In this document: positions 11,101-20,200 of the stretch, one piece after another | How positions within the stretch are numbered: the stretch's first letter is position 1 | Layout: every line of letters begins with the position of its first letter | Origin: Kiritimatiellia bacterium | GTDB taxonomy: Bacteria > Verrucomicrobiota > Kiritimatiellia > RZYC01 | DNA: 54,753 bases | Reading direction: 5' to 3' | Assembly: GCA_028708815.1 (NCBI GenBank) | Contig: JAQVYB010000007.1 | Span: forward strand, 1-54,753 | The notes under the pieces: model-generated | What the model saw: the letters and a program-made list of their open reading frames with translations, nothing else | Told to the model about the DNA's origin: nothing | Databases searched by the model: none | Position numbers and translations under genes: made by a program

Positions 11101-14048
11101 AGCACCGGCCCGGAATTGGTAAAGGTTAGATTCGTTCCCCCGCCGATTACACCCGGACCACTCAGCACGGAAAAGGTCACCGCCAAACCCGAATCTGCGG
11201 TGGCAGTCAGACCCACCTTATTCGTCGTTTCCTGTGCGCTGGTGACCGTGAAGTCGATGGTTTGATCCCTTGAAGTGCCCTCGCCACTCAGATTAATCAC
11301 ATACGGGGTATTCGTGCTGTTATTGATAAGGGTCAACACCGCTGCATAACTCGCCGCATTGGTCGGGGCAAACACCACCGTGAAATTACTGACCGTACCT
11401 GCGGCAACTTCAGCGGGTATATTTAACGCTTGAAATACGGCGGGATCGGCACCGCCGGTCGTCACGCCGCTGATGATCAAATCTTCCGCGCCTGCATTGG
11501 TGATGCTTAGCGTATTCGTCACACTCAGCGCCCAACTCATACTGCCGAAATCCGTGCCTTTTGCATCGCTGGCCGCTTCGTCATTGGCAATAACCGCGCC
11601 ATTGGTTCCCAGGATAACCAGTTCCGGCGCATTGTACGTGAACGCATTGCTCTTGAGGGTCGTGCCGTAGCTGGTCGAATAGACCACCACATCACCAAGG
11701 CCTGCCGAACCGGCCTGTCCGGCCCACGCCACAATCTGCGTGGCGGACTGGCTTGCAATATTCGTCACATTCACGCCACACAGCGACACGTTCGTGATAT
11801 CGTTTCCGTAGCCCAGATTCACACCCACGATCGTAATCTGGAATCCGCCGGCGGCGGTTCCGTTAAGCGGACTCACTCCCCCTGTATAGGAAGGATACGT
11901 CAGCACGTTGGTTACGCCGCTTCCGCCGACGTTATCATACCCGCCGACACAATAAACCTGATCATTGAACATGGCTCCCGCCGGGGCATACAGCGTCTGG
12001 GGCAGCCCTTCAATAGCAATCCAATCCGTCCCGTTAAACGTCCAGCAATTCGTGAGATGTCCACCAGCGCCATTGCCACCGATTGAATAAATCAACCCGT
12101 CGTGCACGGTCGATCCCATCGCGCTGCACACCGACGGATAGCCCGTTACTTCCGTCCAGGCAGTCCCATCAAAGGCCCATACATTCGTGTAGGAGCTTGG
12201 ATTATCATAACCGCCCATGGCATAGAGCGTGCCGTTCAATGTTTGAGCCGTCAGAGCCGTGCGGGCACCGGGCAAACCTGACTCCTCGGTCCAGGTACTG
12301 CCGTCAAACGACCACACGTTGGTGATTTCCTCTCCGCCTCCGCCACCGGCGATGCTGTACATCTTCCCATCATATACCGCGCAACCCATTTCATAGACTG
12401 CTACCGGAAGACCCACCGTCTCCGTCCACGCGGAACCATCAAAAGACCACACATTGGTGTGCTGAACCGACGAAGCATCAATCCCGCCAACCACATACAG
12501 CAACCCATCATACACCACACAGCCCATCGCCCGCCGCGCTCCGGGAATGCCGGCCACGGCCGTCCAGATCGCTCCATCAAAACGATAGACATTGGTCGAA
12601 GCCGAACCATCCACGGTTCCCCCCACGGCATAGAGCATTCCATCGTAGGTCACCGCGCCGCCCGAATCCAACACCACCGGCAAGCCGACGGTATCCATCC
12701 ATCCCGCCGCATTGCCAATGAACCCCTTGCTGTTGTAGGTGTAGGCATTCACAAAAGTCGTGTCACCCTGAGAAGTAGACTGCACGACAATGTCCTTCGC
12801 TCCCGCGCTGCCCGCACTCGGAAGCGTAATCGTTACCCAAGTTGCTCCCTGATCAACCCTCGTCGCCAGCATACCACCCACCGTCACATTCGTGATATCC
12901 GTACCATTGCCCAGTGCCACCGCATTGGTAATTGTTAATGTGTTCCCGCCCGCATACGGCCCATTATCTGGACTCAAGATAAACTGTACTTCATATGCAC
13001 CCATATCCACATCGCTGAACGCAATACGCGGATTCCCCGCCAGATCCACAGGGGTAGCGTTCGTCGGCGCATAGGTGTTGTCCCCCGTATTGATGCAGGG
13101 TGAACCGGATTGCAGCGTAAAATCATAGCCCGCCGCATCCGTAAACAATGGATCATTGGTAATCGATCCGGGTTTACTCAGATCATTCCGGCAGCAAAGG
13201 TTATAAACCGTTGTGTTAGGAATATCGGCGCCCTTCACATCCGCCGATGAATTGCTCCAGACAATACAGTTATAGATAGAACCAACTTGGGGGGCGAAGC
13301 CATTCTGGTAAATACCCGCATTCACATTATCGACCACCGTGCAGTTTGCTATGGTTCCCCCCATATGCAGCATCACTCCGCCACCGGCACCAGGGGCCGA
13401 ATTCTCCTCGACAAGGCTGTTATACAGCTGACCACCCAACGCACACATCACTCCGCCGCCGGCAAACGAAGCTTCACAGTTCCTGACAACACACTGATCC
13501 ACCACACAGTTCGTACCCATCCAAACGCCGCCACCGCTCTTATCATGAAAATCATCCCCGCTGGAAGCCGTGTATCCATTGGTCAACGTAAACCCGACCA
13601 ACTGCGCCCCATTGGTCATATAGACACAACGAATCGCATCCGGGCCCGTTCCGCCGCCCGACGCCTCAGCCCCTTCAATAATCGTCACGTCCGGCCCATT
13701 CAACGAACGCACGGTAATCGCATTGGTAATGCAGAAGCGATTGGTCAGAGTCCCGCCCGGCGCCATTAGGCCACCCACATCATACACCCCGTTCGATACC
13801 CAAACCGTATCGCCATCCGCCAGCGATTGATAAGAGTTTTCAATCAACCCTTCCCATGACCCGGCTGCTTGACCCCATGAAGAACCATCCTCATCGTATC
13901 CTTCAGCAATATAGAACTCAGCGGCATACCCCGAAACACCCCATGCCACGACACAGCAAAGCAACCCCAACGAAAAGGCCGTTTTCCAATCATTGGAAAA
14001 ATGAGAATGACCCCGTTTCGCCCCGTTTCGACGCGCCCCTTTATTCAT
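2166..14048 (-). CDS. Giant secreted modular protein: beta-helix, TIG, Kelch, MBG, BACON, six C-terminal repeats
   Basis: About 3960 residues. The track's 14072 start is a GTG; ATGs at 14060 and 14048 follow, and MNKG at 14048 gives the shortest N-terminus before the signal peptide (core AFSLGLLCCVVAWG, cleavage near GYAAE). Track residues, in order: a beta-helix domain of the choice-of-anchor Q type (about 55-360); TIG domain; six Kelch-like units with repeated VGG/FDG motifs (450-725); TIG and choice-of-anchor D domains; MBG-type domains with YxGTA motifs; a Trp-rich segment (1595-1830); a second Kelch block (2125-2390); more MBG; a fibronectin-like segment; a BACON-like segment (about 3225-3290); and six 45-residue DYDGDG repeats (3690 to the end). 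It is probably a cell-surface or released adhesin or carbohydrate-interacting protein. The function of such proteins is largely unknown. The palindrome lies inside the signal-peptide n-region. Confidence 0.85.
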   Translation of the reverse strand: MNKGARRNGAKRGHSHFSNDWKTAFSLGLLCCVVAWGVSGYAAEFYIAEGYDEDGSSWGQAAGSWEGLIENSYQSLADGDTVWVSNGVYDVGGLMAPGGTLTNRFCITNAITVRSLNGPDVTIIEGAEASGGGTGPDAIRCVYMTNGAQLVGFTLTNGYTASSGDDFHDKSGGGVWMGTNCVVDQCVVRNCEASFAGGGVMCALGGQLYNSLVEENSAPGAGGGVMLHMGGTIANCTVVDNVNAGIYQNGFAPQVGSIYNCIVWSNSSADVKGADIPNTTVYNLCCRNDLSKPGSITNDPLFTDAAGYDFTLQSGSPCINTGDNTYAPTNATPVDLAGNPRIAFSDVDMGAYEVQFILSPDNGPYAGGNTLTITNAVALGNGTDITNVTVGGMLATRVDQGATWVTITLPSAGSAGAKDIVVQSTSQGDTTFVNAYTYNSKGFIGNAAGWMDTVGLPVVLDSGGAVTYDGMLYAVGGTVDGSASTNVYRFDGAIWTAVAGIPGARRAMGCVVYDGLLYVVGGIDASSVQHTNVWSFDGSAWTETVGLPVAVYEMGCAVYDGKMYSIAGGGGGEEITNVWSFDGSTWTEESGLPGARTALTAQTLNGTLYAMGGYDNPSSYTNVWAFDGTAWTEVTGYPSVCSAMGSTVHDGLIYSIGGNGAGGHLTNCWTFNGTDWIAIEGLPQTLYAPAGAMFNDQVYCVGGYDNVGGSGVTNVLTYPSYTGGVSPLNGTAAGGFQITIVGVNLGYGNDITNVSLCGVNVTNIASQSATQIVAWAGQAGSAGLGDVVVYSTSYGTTLKSNAFTYNAPELVILGTNGAVIANDEAASDAKGTDFGSMSWALSVTNTLSITNAGAEDLIISGVTTGGADPAVFQALNIPAEVAAGTVSNFTVVFAPTNAASYAAVLTLINNSTNTPYVINLSGEGTSRDQTIDFTVTSAQETTNKVGLTATADSGLAVTFSVLSGPGVIGGGTNLTFTNSGPVLVKADQAGDSNWNAAPTVTNTLDVTKAVAAVTLSDLMKTYSGSAQTAAASTVPPELTVNLTYDDLTAGPTNAGTYEVISLIDEAMYQGGSTDTMMIARALDTITFSDTNQTYDGTAIYVTSNSANAQPITMTYDGSATAPTNAGSYAVTGVVDTANWAGTNTTELTIAQASQTIDFDTPGAQLTTNETPLSATATSGLTVSFEKMSGPVVLSGTNSPITLTYTNSGEVVLRALQAGNGNYAAAAAVTQSFSVAKTPQASLIFTPATPQTYATTNALTSSGGSGTGLVSYAVLSGGGAIVDDTMLTITTGTGTVVVAATKSGDDLFLSTASTSDVVCAKANQTITFPVVSDVFWTNTVTLLATSDSELAVSYTVLSGPANVTGDELTMDGYGAVSVQAVQTGNDDFNAASPVTNDFSALGPEFILLGTNGAAIESGGDVSVTNGTKFNPVLSGYSFTNTFSLTNSGNALLTILGCETNGADAAMFTVSGVPETLAVDGVAEITVEYSPVDAGDHTAFVVFTCDDTNTTFTLNLAGSCFQVSTNAGPYAGGNSLAVTNGDFGAITNVLVDGVQATLGAHEVNWFIITVPPATGAGLVDMLVQTSDHGEIPLANAYTYNPAGEISVPTILMDYRISFYGNNWPFDVYRDVAYPTNHCPDGEAVYTHVNRTNDWMELASTNVGVPFKNGVWIKPFGFNNDGRGGWNDAAEGSGWIATNAAQWLILSTSLSSTNWVTVTNLPGTNYQVDVVNSYGGSMTFNETLHAGPWVGGDASGTNWGCNAGAWQNAGGGGNGLDVTNAYGWGDRYITWSNVTPTDKAMTLSLWSTNEFPCNVLNCMRIRGSEPLGIPVDPPQGSWTGGYEVVISGLNLGNGNDITNVTLFDVAATIKTQTATRVWVTAGSIASGGVGNVVIHSVEYGMTVRSNAYTYIAAGMNIIGTNGALIGSTAPAEISNGTTFKPTRISMDFTHTFSITNTGNDALVISGCTTNGTGASAFVVSGVPETVPGEGVADFTVTYHPEMAGNHSAYLLFTGDDPNLPFTMNLYGSCYAMSTNTGPLAGGNKVTISNGTLGSNDINSVTVGGVEATIEDQGESWVRIQMPQQTGAGTRDIVIYSPLVGTTVLEGAYAVNPAGYIGNPIISGWNEVPGLPAPRCAGGFASLNSYAYWVGGSPGNVNGATTSTNVYQFDGAHWTEVAGLPVSRSQQALCTYGNAIYSLGGRNSGGQWSTNVYRFDGTSWSEVRGLPSARLAGAATVYSNDLYFVGGGSQPGDACSNAYRYNGSVWVEVEAMPVGMKDLAVAVLNGRMMAFGGSGLTNVYAFDGTHWDAAEGLPEARQGVRGIVSGHSLYALGGSNGVAQQTVWSYNGTNWHASEALTYASYDGGAASINDSVYAVQGTDLLEVRTNVLEATYVGDGMVSPNSGSYTGGTQILIYGNDLGARDVTNVTICGIQASLLVDHSPTEIAVQVQAVPDGMTGDIVVYSTSYGMTVASNAFTYTASSLVLLGTNGEIMANGDAADSEKGSDFGSMSWAQCVTNVFRITNAGTEELVISGVATGGSGAAVFQVLNMPTAVAVGTASNFSVVFDPTNVAFYAATLTLGNNGTNTPYVLHLQGTGERRDQSITFPNPGPQETTNQVVLTYSAESGMMVTCVVVSGNAVLSGYTNLTFTGEGPVVLTADQAGDANWNSASTVTNTFSVTKAVASVSFNHLSQTYTGTARTVTATTVPAGKTVNITYDGNSWAPTNAGTYAITGTINEVMYQGVNNATLTVAQAAQTITFTPPGAQETTNVVGLSVSASSGLTVTCRVVSGSAVITGYTNLTFTGDGTVFVAADQSGSLNYYAAESITNSFPVTKAVASVIFSNLNQAYDGTARTVTAATLPAGKTVNVTYDGNSWAPTNAGTYAITGTIDEVMYQGVNNVTLTVARAVQVITFTSPGAQDVTNTIGLTAAGGASGNSVTYHVSDGPGIITSLTNLSFSGSGLVKVTADQLGNANYDAASTVTNEILVNAVIPAISDSSVTNVESVTALFGATVTATNGASITERGVFLGTSNTFDMATARRDSETGTWGTGRFTVTASNLWTGVTNYYRGFAVNSAGTNVTAVDYFLTKPAAPEPTGATNQMYDRLYANWQESTGATNYYFDVTNSAGYLGAYSNLLLGDVTTMLVTGLEPGVVYAYRLRAENSVGISTNCGWLNVMSAAGSIELSPTAMTFHAVYAGTNPPPQNWTVKNTGIFAFDYTNSLSYGAGASGWLSDSAGGTIVTGAMTTWTTVVHTAGINAGTWYATNSVSSQVATNSPQMILVTLEVEQGVQTITFDNPGTQETTNQVGLPVSASSGLAVTCEVVSGSASITGCTNLVFSGAGSVTIAAHQAGDSNWYGAASMTQTFAVTKAVASVMLTNLTQTYNGSARSVGYVTSPTGLTVDITYNSSATAPTNAGSYTVIGTVSNVMYQGGATGTLVVARANQTIDFPEIDPQDSTNTTGLSATSASGLPVSFSVVSGNATLSDQTNLSYQSDGTVWIAALQPGDTNWNAAPMATNSITVNKSAQGALVFTPPSPQVYRTTNLLGTSGGSGTGAVSYAVGSGPGAIVGVDGLIINSGSGVVTVVATKALDDMYGARAVTAQVYCARAYQTIDFPTIGKQRVTNTVGLSATASSGLGMMFSVASGPGAINGGTNLTFTEKGRVVIQAYQGGDTNWNEAWATQDVVVAKAAIYLDFDGDGKADATVFWPEAGQWNILKSSDNTLYQQVWGWANSTPVAGDYDGDGKYDVAVYNATYGMWYILQSETMTGREQAWGWENAWAVPGDYDGDGLSDVAVYDSAAGAWHILQSSTGIGRTEAWGWPDAVPAPGDYDGDGLTDCAVYWPEGGEWYILQSSTDAGRIQPWGWPDAQACQGDFDGDGKTDIAVYWEEPGWWNILQSSDGQQCTQSWGWSRAVPVPADYDGDEKFDVTVYWPNEGMWYIWQSATQTMRTQPWGFEEAYPVR
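3198..3216. repeat. Near-palindrome resembling the dispersed element, inside giant gene 1
   Basis: TTTTCCAATGGTTGGAAAA differs from the perfect element by one base near the centre. On the coding strand it encodes FPTIGK. Sister MBG repeats have FPEID or FPVVS at this position, so the coding sequence alone could give this match by chance. Confidence 0.4.
13982..14000. repeat. Single TTTTCCAATSATTGGAAAA palindrome in the signal-peptide codons of giant gene 1
   Basis: A perfect palindrome with 9-bp arms around one central base (13991). It begins about 48 nt inside the predicted ORF and is read as FSNDWK in the n-region of the signal peptide. It is identical to the copies upstream of giant gene 2. 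Confidence 0.85.
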
Positions 14049-14278
14049 AGTCCGCCCCATTTCTCTGCACACATTTCACTCACACGTTAATCAACAAAGG
14101 ATCACCGCAAGAAGGGTAACTTTTCTGCATTTCATGATCAGCCCCCACCTTGTCGACAATCCTTCAAAAGCAAACACACTGCCGAAGGCTGTTACGGTCC
14201 AGCCCCATTTTCAAGCAGAACAGACACAGAACACCTTCCTGCGTTCGAACACCATTCAACGTTATTCAGCCAATACGG

Positions 14279-17200
14279 TTAATTCACCGGTTCTGCTGCT
14301 TCAAAACCCCACGCCTGCGTGCGCGTGGTACTCGAACCACTCTGCCAGATGTACCAGAGGCCAAGCTCGGGTGAGTAGACGGTGCGATCAAAAATTCCAT
14401 CGCCATCGTAATCCGCAGGCACGGGCCAGACCGCACTCCAACCCCAAAGATGCGTGCTTCCGGCCTGCGTGCCCGAGAGCCAGGCATACCACATAGCTTC
14501 CTCCGGCCAGAAGACGGCCACATCGGTCAGACCGTCCCCGTCGTAATCGCCCGGGATCGGTTCGGCACCACTCCAACCCCACGCCTGCGTACGTCCCGTT
14601 TGCGTCGCGCTCTGCCAGATGTACCAAAGGCCGGTCGCGGCATCATAGACGGCCAAGTCGCAAATCCCATCGCCGTCGTAATCACCCGAAACCGGCGTGG
14701 CGCCGCTCCAACCCCACGCCTGCGTACGCCCCGTTTGCGTCGCGCTCTGCCAAATGTACCAGAGGCCGGTCGCGGCATCATAGACGGCCACATCGCAAAG
14801 CCCATCACCGTCGTAATCCGCAGCCACCGCTTCCGCACCCGCCCAACCCCACACCTGAACACGAGACGCCTGCGTCGCGCTCTGCCAAATATACCAGCTG
14901 CCGCCCACCGGATCATACACGGCCACATCGCAAAGCCCGTCGCCATCATAATCGCCCGGCGCAGGCACACAACTCAGCCAGCCCCACGATTGAATACGCT
15001 GCGATGCATCAGAAGACTGAAGCACATACCAGTTTCCCGTCTCCGGCCAGTAGACCGCCACATCCGCTTTGGCGTCCCCGTCGAAATCGAGATAAACCGC
15101 ATTTTTCACCACCCGTACCGTCTGCGTAGTGCAGGCTTCATTCCAGTTCGTATCCCCGGCCTGCCCCGCCGTGACATATACCGTACCCGTCGCCAGCAAG
15201 GTCAGATTCGTCCCCGACACACTGCCCGGGCCACTGGCCACGTCAAACTGAATCGCCAACCCGCTGTTTGCCGTTGCGGAAAGTCCCACCACATTATCAA
15301 CCATCTGAACACCGATTTCCGGGAAGGTGATCGTCTGATTCGCACGCACACAATAGACCACGGCTGTCGCTGCCGTGCCATTATACATCGCATCGGCAGC
15401 TTTGGTCGCCACCACCGTGACCACCCCCGTGCCGGCATTCACCACCAGTCCGTTTCCGCCGGTGATCGCGCCCGGGCCGCTGCTTACGCCGTACGAGACA
15501 ACGCCGGCCCCCGAGCCACCGCTGGTCGTCAAGACATTCGTGGTCAAATACCCCTGTGAACCCGTTGGGCTGAAAACCAGCGCGCTCTGTCCCGCTTTGC
15601 TGACGGACACCGAATTGGTCACCGTGGGCGCGGCGGCATAGTTTCCATCCCCGGCCTGGTTCGCCGACACCAGCACTGTCCCTGCACCCGTAAAGGTTAG
15701 ATTCGTCCCAACCACTGAACCGGGCCCGGACACGCTGAAACTAACCGTTCCGCCCGAGGTTGCAGAAGCCTGCAGACCCACGGACGCGGTCGTGACCTGC
15801 GCAGGAATCTCCGTAAACGATATCGTCTGTCCGGCCTGAGCCACATTCAACGTACTCGTTTTGCCACCCTGGTACATCGTATCATCCACCAAGCCGACCA
15901 CCTGATAACTCCCGGCATTCGTCGGAGCTGCGGCGCTGGTATCATAGGTGATGTTCACGGCTAAACCGGCGGGAGCCGTCACATAACCCACGGACCGGGC
16001 CGTCCCGTTGTAGGTCTGAGCAAGATTCGTCAGGGTTACCGAAGCCACGGCTTTGGAGACCGTGAACATACGAGTCACCGGAACCGCCGCATTGTAGTTG
16101 TCATTGCTGTTTCGACTGGCCGTCACCGAGACATTGCCTGCACCGCTAAAGGTGAGATTGGTATCCCCGGCGATGTCTGCATCACCGGAAACCACCGCGA
16201 AGCTCACCGGCAAGCCGGAATCGGACGTTGCGGCGAGGCCGACATGATTGGTCGTCCATTGATCTCCTGGATTAACAAAGGTAATGGTTTGGTCTGCCTT
16301 TGCCACATTCAGCGTCACCACATAGTTCTGTGGACTGTTCGTGGCATCCGCCGCATAAACATCCACGGTGCAGGTATGCGTTCCGGCACCCACGCCGGAC
16401 AGGTTAATATAATTGGTTACCACCTGTGCAGAATCAACCGCGACCACCGTGGTGGTCGGTTGTACATTCAACCACCCGCTTGCTCCCCCGCTGTACGTAT
16501 ACGCATTGGTATAGGTAAATACGCTTATCCCCACATTGGTGAGCGTTAATGTTTGGGCGACCGGATTGCTGCTGTTATACGTTCCGGAGAACGAAAGCGC
16601 ATTCGTGTTCATGCCGATACCGCCGCCGGTACCCGCGCCCGTCAGGTTCACGACAAACGGGGAACCGGGCCCGTCGTTCGCAAAACGCACCGTCGCATTT
16701 TTCACCCCGCCGCTGTCGGCTTCGAATGCGATTGTGAACGTCTCCACTGCGCCGGCCGCCACCGTAGCCGGTACGCCTTCAACCTCGAACAAGCCGGCGG
16801 ATGCACCCGAGGTGGTCACGCCGGAAATCGTCATGAGGCTTGTGCCGCTATTGGTGATGCTGAAGGTATTCGTCACCGCGCCGCTGCCGGCCGTCATCGC
16901 GCCAAAATCTGTTCCCAACGCCGCATCCGGACTCGCCCCGTTGGTTATGGCCAGACTATTCGTTCCGAACAGTCCCATCATCGGACCGAGCACATTAAAC
17001 GAATTGGTCTTCGTAGCCGCCGCGTTGTAATTGTCATTACCCGCTTGAGAGGCCGTGATAATCACCGGACCAACCCCGTCGAATGTCACGTTGGTGCCGT
17101 CCAGATTGGCCGGGCCGCTCTGCACGGCCAGCGATACAGAAAGACCACTGTCCGCCGAGGCCAAAAGACCCACCGTATTCGACCAGTAGGTGTTTCCGAC

Positions 17201-20200
17201 AGGAGCAAAGATGACGGTCTGATTGGCCTTCAGGATGTCCGCCGACAAACTCGGTTGAGACAGCGCATAATTCGCGGCATCAGCACCACCCAGGGTCATA
17301 TGCGTGGCAACGACAATCCCGGTAGCCGCATCAGCACTGGCAAAGGTGCCGGTTGTTGCATTGTGAAGGCTCACCTCGTCACTACCGATCACGCCGGAAA
17401 GTCCCGCACCCGAAATAATGGCCCCCCTCGTGCCATTATAGATCTTGTTCTGCGCCACCGCGCCTGTCACCACCAGCCCCATGGACGTAATATCCGCCGC
17501 CAGCGAAGGCTGACCGCTCAAGGTGTAATTCGCCCCATCCGCGCCACCAAGACTCATGTAGGATTCCACCGTAAGATTTGTCCCAACCTCTACCTGAGAA
17601 AAGGTGCCGGTCGACGCATTGTCCAGCGTTACCGTATCGCCATCGATAATACCCGAGAGCGAGGCCCCCGATATTGTTGCCGACACCGTACTGTCATAGA
17701 CCTTATCCGCCGCAGTGGCACCGATAACCTCTAATCCTTTCGCCGTAATATCCGCCGACAAAGAAGGCTGACCGCTCAAGGTGTAATTCGCCACATCAGC
17801 ACCGCTGATACTCATAGCGGTCGTTACCCCGATAGAATTACCAATCGTCGCCTGCGCGAATGTGCCGGTCGATGCGTTATCCAACGATACCGCATCGCCA
17901 CTCACCACGCCCGACAAACCCGCTCCCAGTACTGTTGCGGCCATCGACCCATCATAACTCTTGTTCTGTGCCACCGCACCCGTCACCACCAAACTGACCG
18001 GTGTCACCGTGAGCGAATGCGTAACATCCGGGGCCTCAGCCCAGGAAGAAGCGCCCGGCTGCGACGCCACAATGTCACAAACCCCTGTGCCCACAAAATA
18101 GAGAATTGAACCCGCATTGGTACACACCGATTCCTCACTGCTTTGATAATGCACCGTCAATCCGGAACTGGCCGTGGCCCCCGGATTCAAGATCCCGCCA
18201 TACACCTGTGAAGCAGGCGCGGCAAACGTGATGGTCTGCAACTTTTTCTGCAGTTCATAGGCACCCATATCCACCACACTATCGTAAATACGCGTATTTC
18301 CCGCGAGATCCGTGCTCACCGTATTGGTCGGCGCATAGGCATTGTTTCCCTGATTCACGCACGGCGAAAGATCCTGCAACCGATAATTTCCAATCGAAGG
18401 ACCGATGAAGAGCGGATTCACATTGGTCAAACACGCCTCCCCGCCCGTCCAGCCATTCGTGCTCTCCTGAGACGCACAGGTATACCGCACCACACAACCC
18501 GTACCGGACATATAAATATCCTGTTCGCCATAGCCTGTGATATTCGTCCACACAATACAATTATTCAGGGTGCCGCCCTCACTCATCAACACACCACCGC
18601 CCCAATAAGAAACAGAATTTCCTGAAATAGTCGTATTGTTCACTTCTCCACCCTTGTAACAATACACGCCGCCGCCACCAGCCTGCGACTCATTATCCAC
18701 CACCAAACAGTTGTTCAGCGTGCCGCCGCTATTCATATAAACACCGCCGCCTAGACCGGACGACGAGTGCAATGCCGCATTATTGCGAATCAAACAGTTA
18801 TTCATTACGCCGGAATCGTAAAGGCCCGCACCACCACCATAACTGGCAACGGACGTGTTACCCACAATCATGCAGTCCTCGACAGTACCTCCGATATACA
18901 GATAAAGCCCCCCCGCCTGATTACGCGCGGTATTCCCCGAAATGACACAGTTCGAAACCGTACAATTGGCTCCAAGCCAAAGACCTGCACCGTTCACATC
19001 ATAATGCGAATTGCCAGAGAAAACCGTATACCCATTCGTCACCGTGAACCCCGAAATCAGTACCGATCCACTGCTGATCTTCGCATAAACCCCGCGAATC
19101 GAATCCGTATCATTCGATCCATTCGACCCCGGCGCACCTACAATTTTTGTCACCGACGGACCATTCACCGAACGAAGCGTGAGCGCCTTAGAAATGGTCA
19201 CTCGATTGGTGGCCGAAAAACCCGGCGTAACCGAACTACCCGCGTCATACGTACCATTCGTTACCACCACCGTGCCCCCCGTCGCCACCAGGTCAACCGA
19301 CGCTTGCAACGTACGCAGCGCCAGGGCCCAGCTCGCCCCACTATACGAATCGCTTCCGTGGTTGGCGTCCACATAAACAGTTAACGGTTGATTATAAGAA
19401 TATACACCATCGAAAACAGTGTCCCCCAACGAAGCAGACTGCACCGTAATATCCTGTGCCCCCATCCCTGATGCCGCCGGCATCCTCATCGCCAGCCAAT
19501 TGGTGCCCTGCACGATAATATTCGTAGTCGAAGAACCGCCGACGATTACATTGGTAACATCCTCGGCGCCAAAATTCGCCGTACAGTTCGTTAACACCAC
19601 AAGATTGCCGCCCGCATACACCCCACTCGAAGGATTTACCGTCACCGTAGCCGTTTCATACGCCCCCATATCCACCGTCGTATTCATGATGCGCGGATGT
19701 CCCGCCAGATCATCCGGCACAAAATTCGTCGGCGCATACGTGTTGTTCCCCGTGTTGTAACAAGGCGATGTCGTACGCAACACATACGTCCCGCCGGCAT
19801 AGTCCACGAACAGAGGATCTTCATTGGTTACACACCCCACCGTGCCCGTCCATTGCGAGGGCGACGCCGCCGAAGCGCTGGAATATCGGATCAGCGACGA
19901 AGCCGACGACGCATGCAAATCATTCCCCGCAGTACTCGCCGAATTGCTCCAGCAAATACTGTTATTCAGTTCAGCGACGTTCTGCATCGCCACGCCGCCT
20001 CCATATTGCGCCTGATTGCCCACTGCGGTCAGATTGGCACCCACCGCGTTATTCCTCAGATAGAATCCGCCACCATACGAAGAAGCCGTATTCCCAATCG
20101 CCAGCGAATTATGCACAAAGCCCTCGCCGTTGATTTCCAGCCCCGCCCCGCTATCCGCCATGTTCTCGCGGAATAGACAATGATTAATCTCAGCCCAAAA

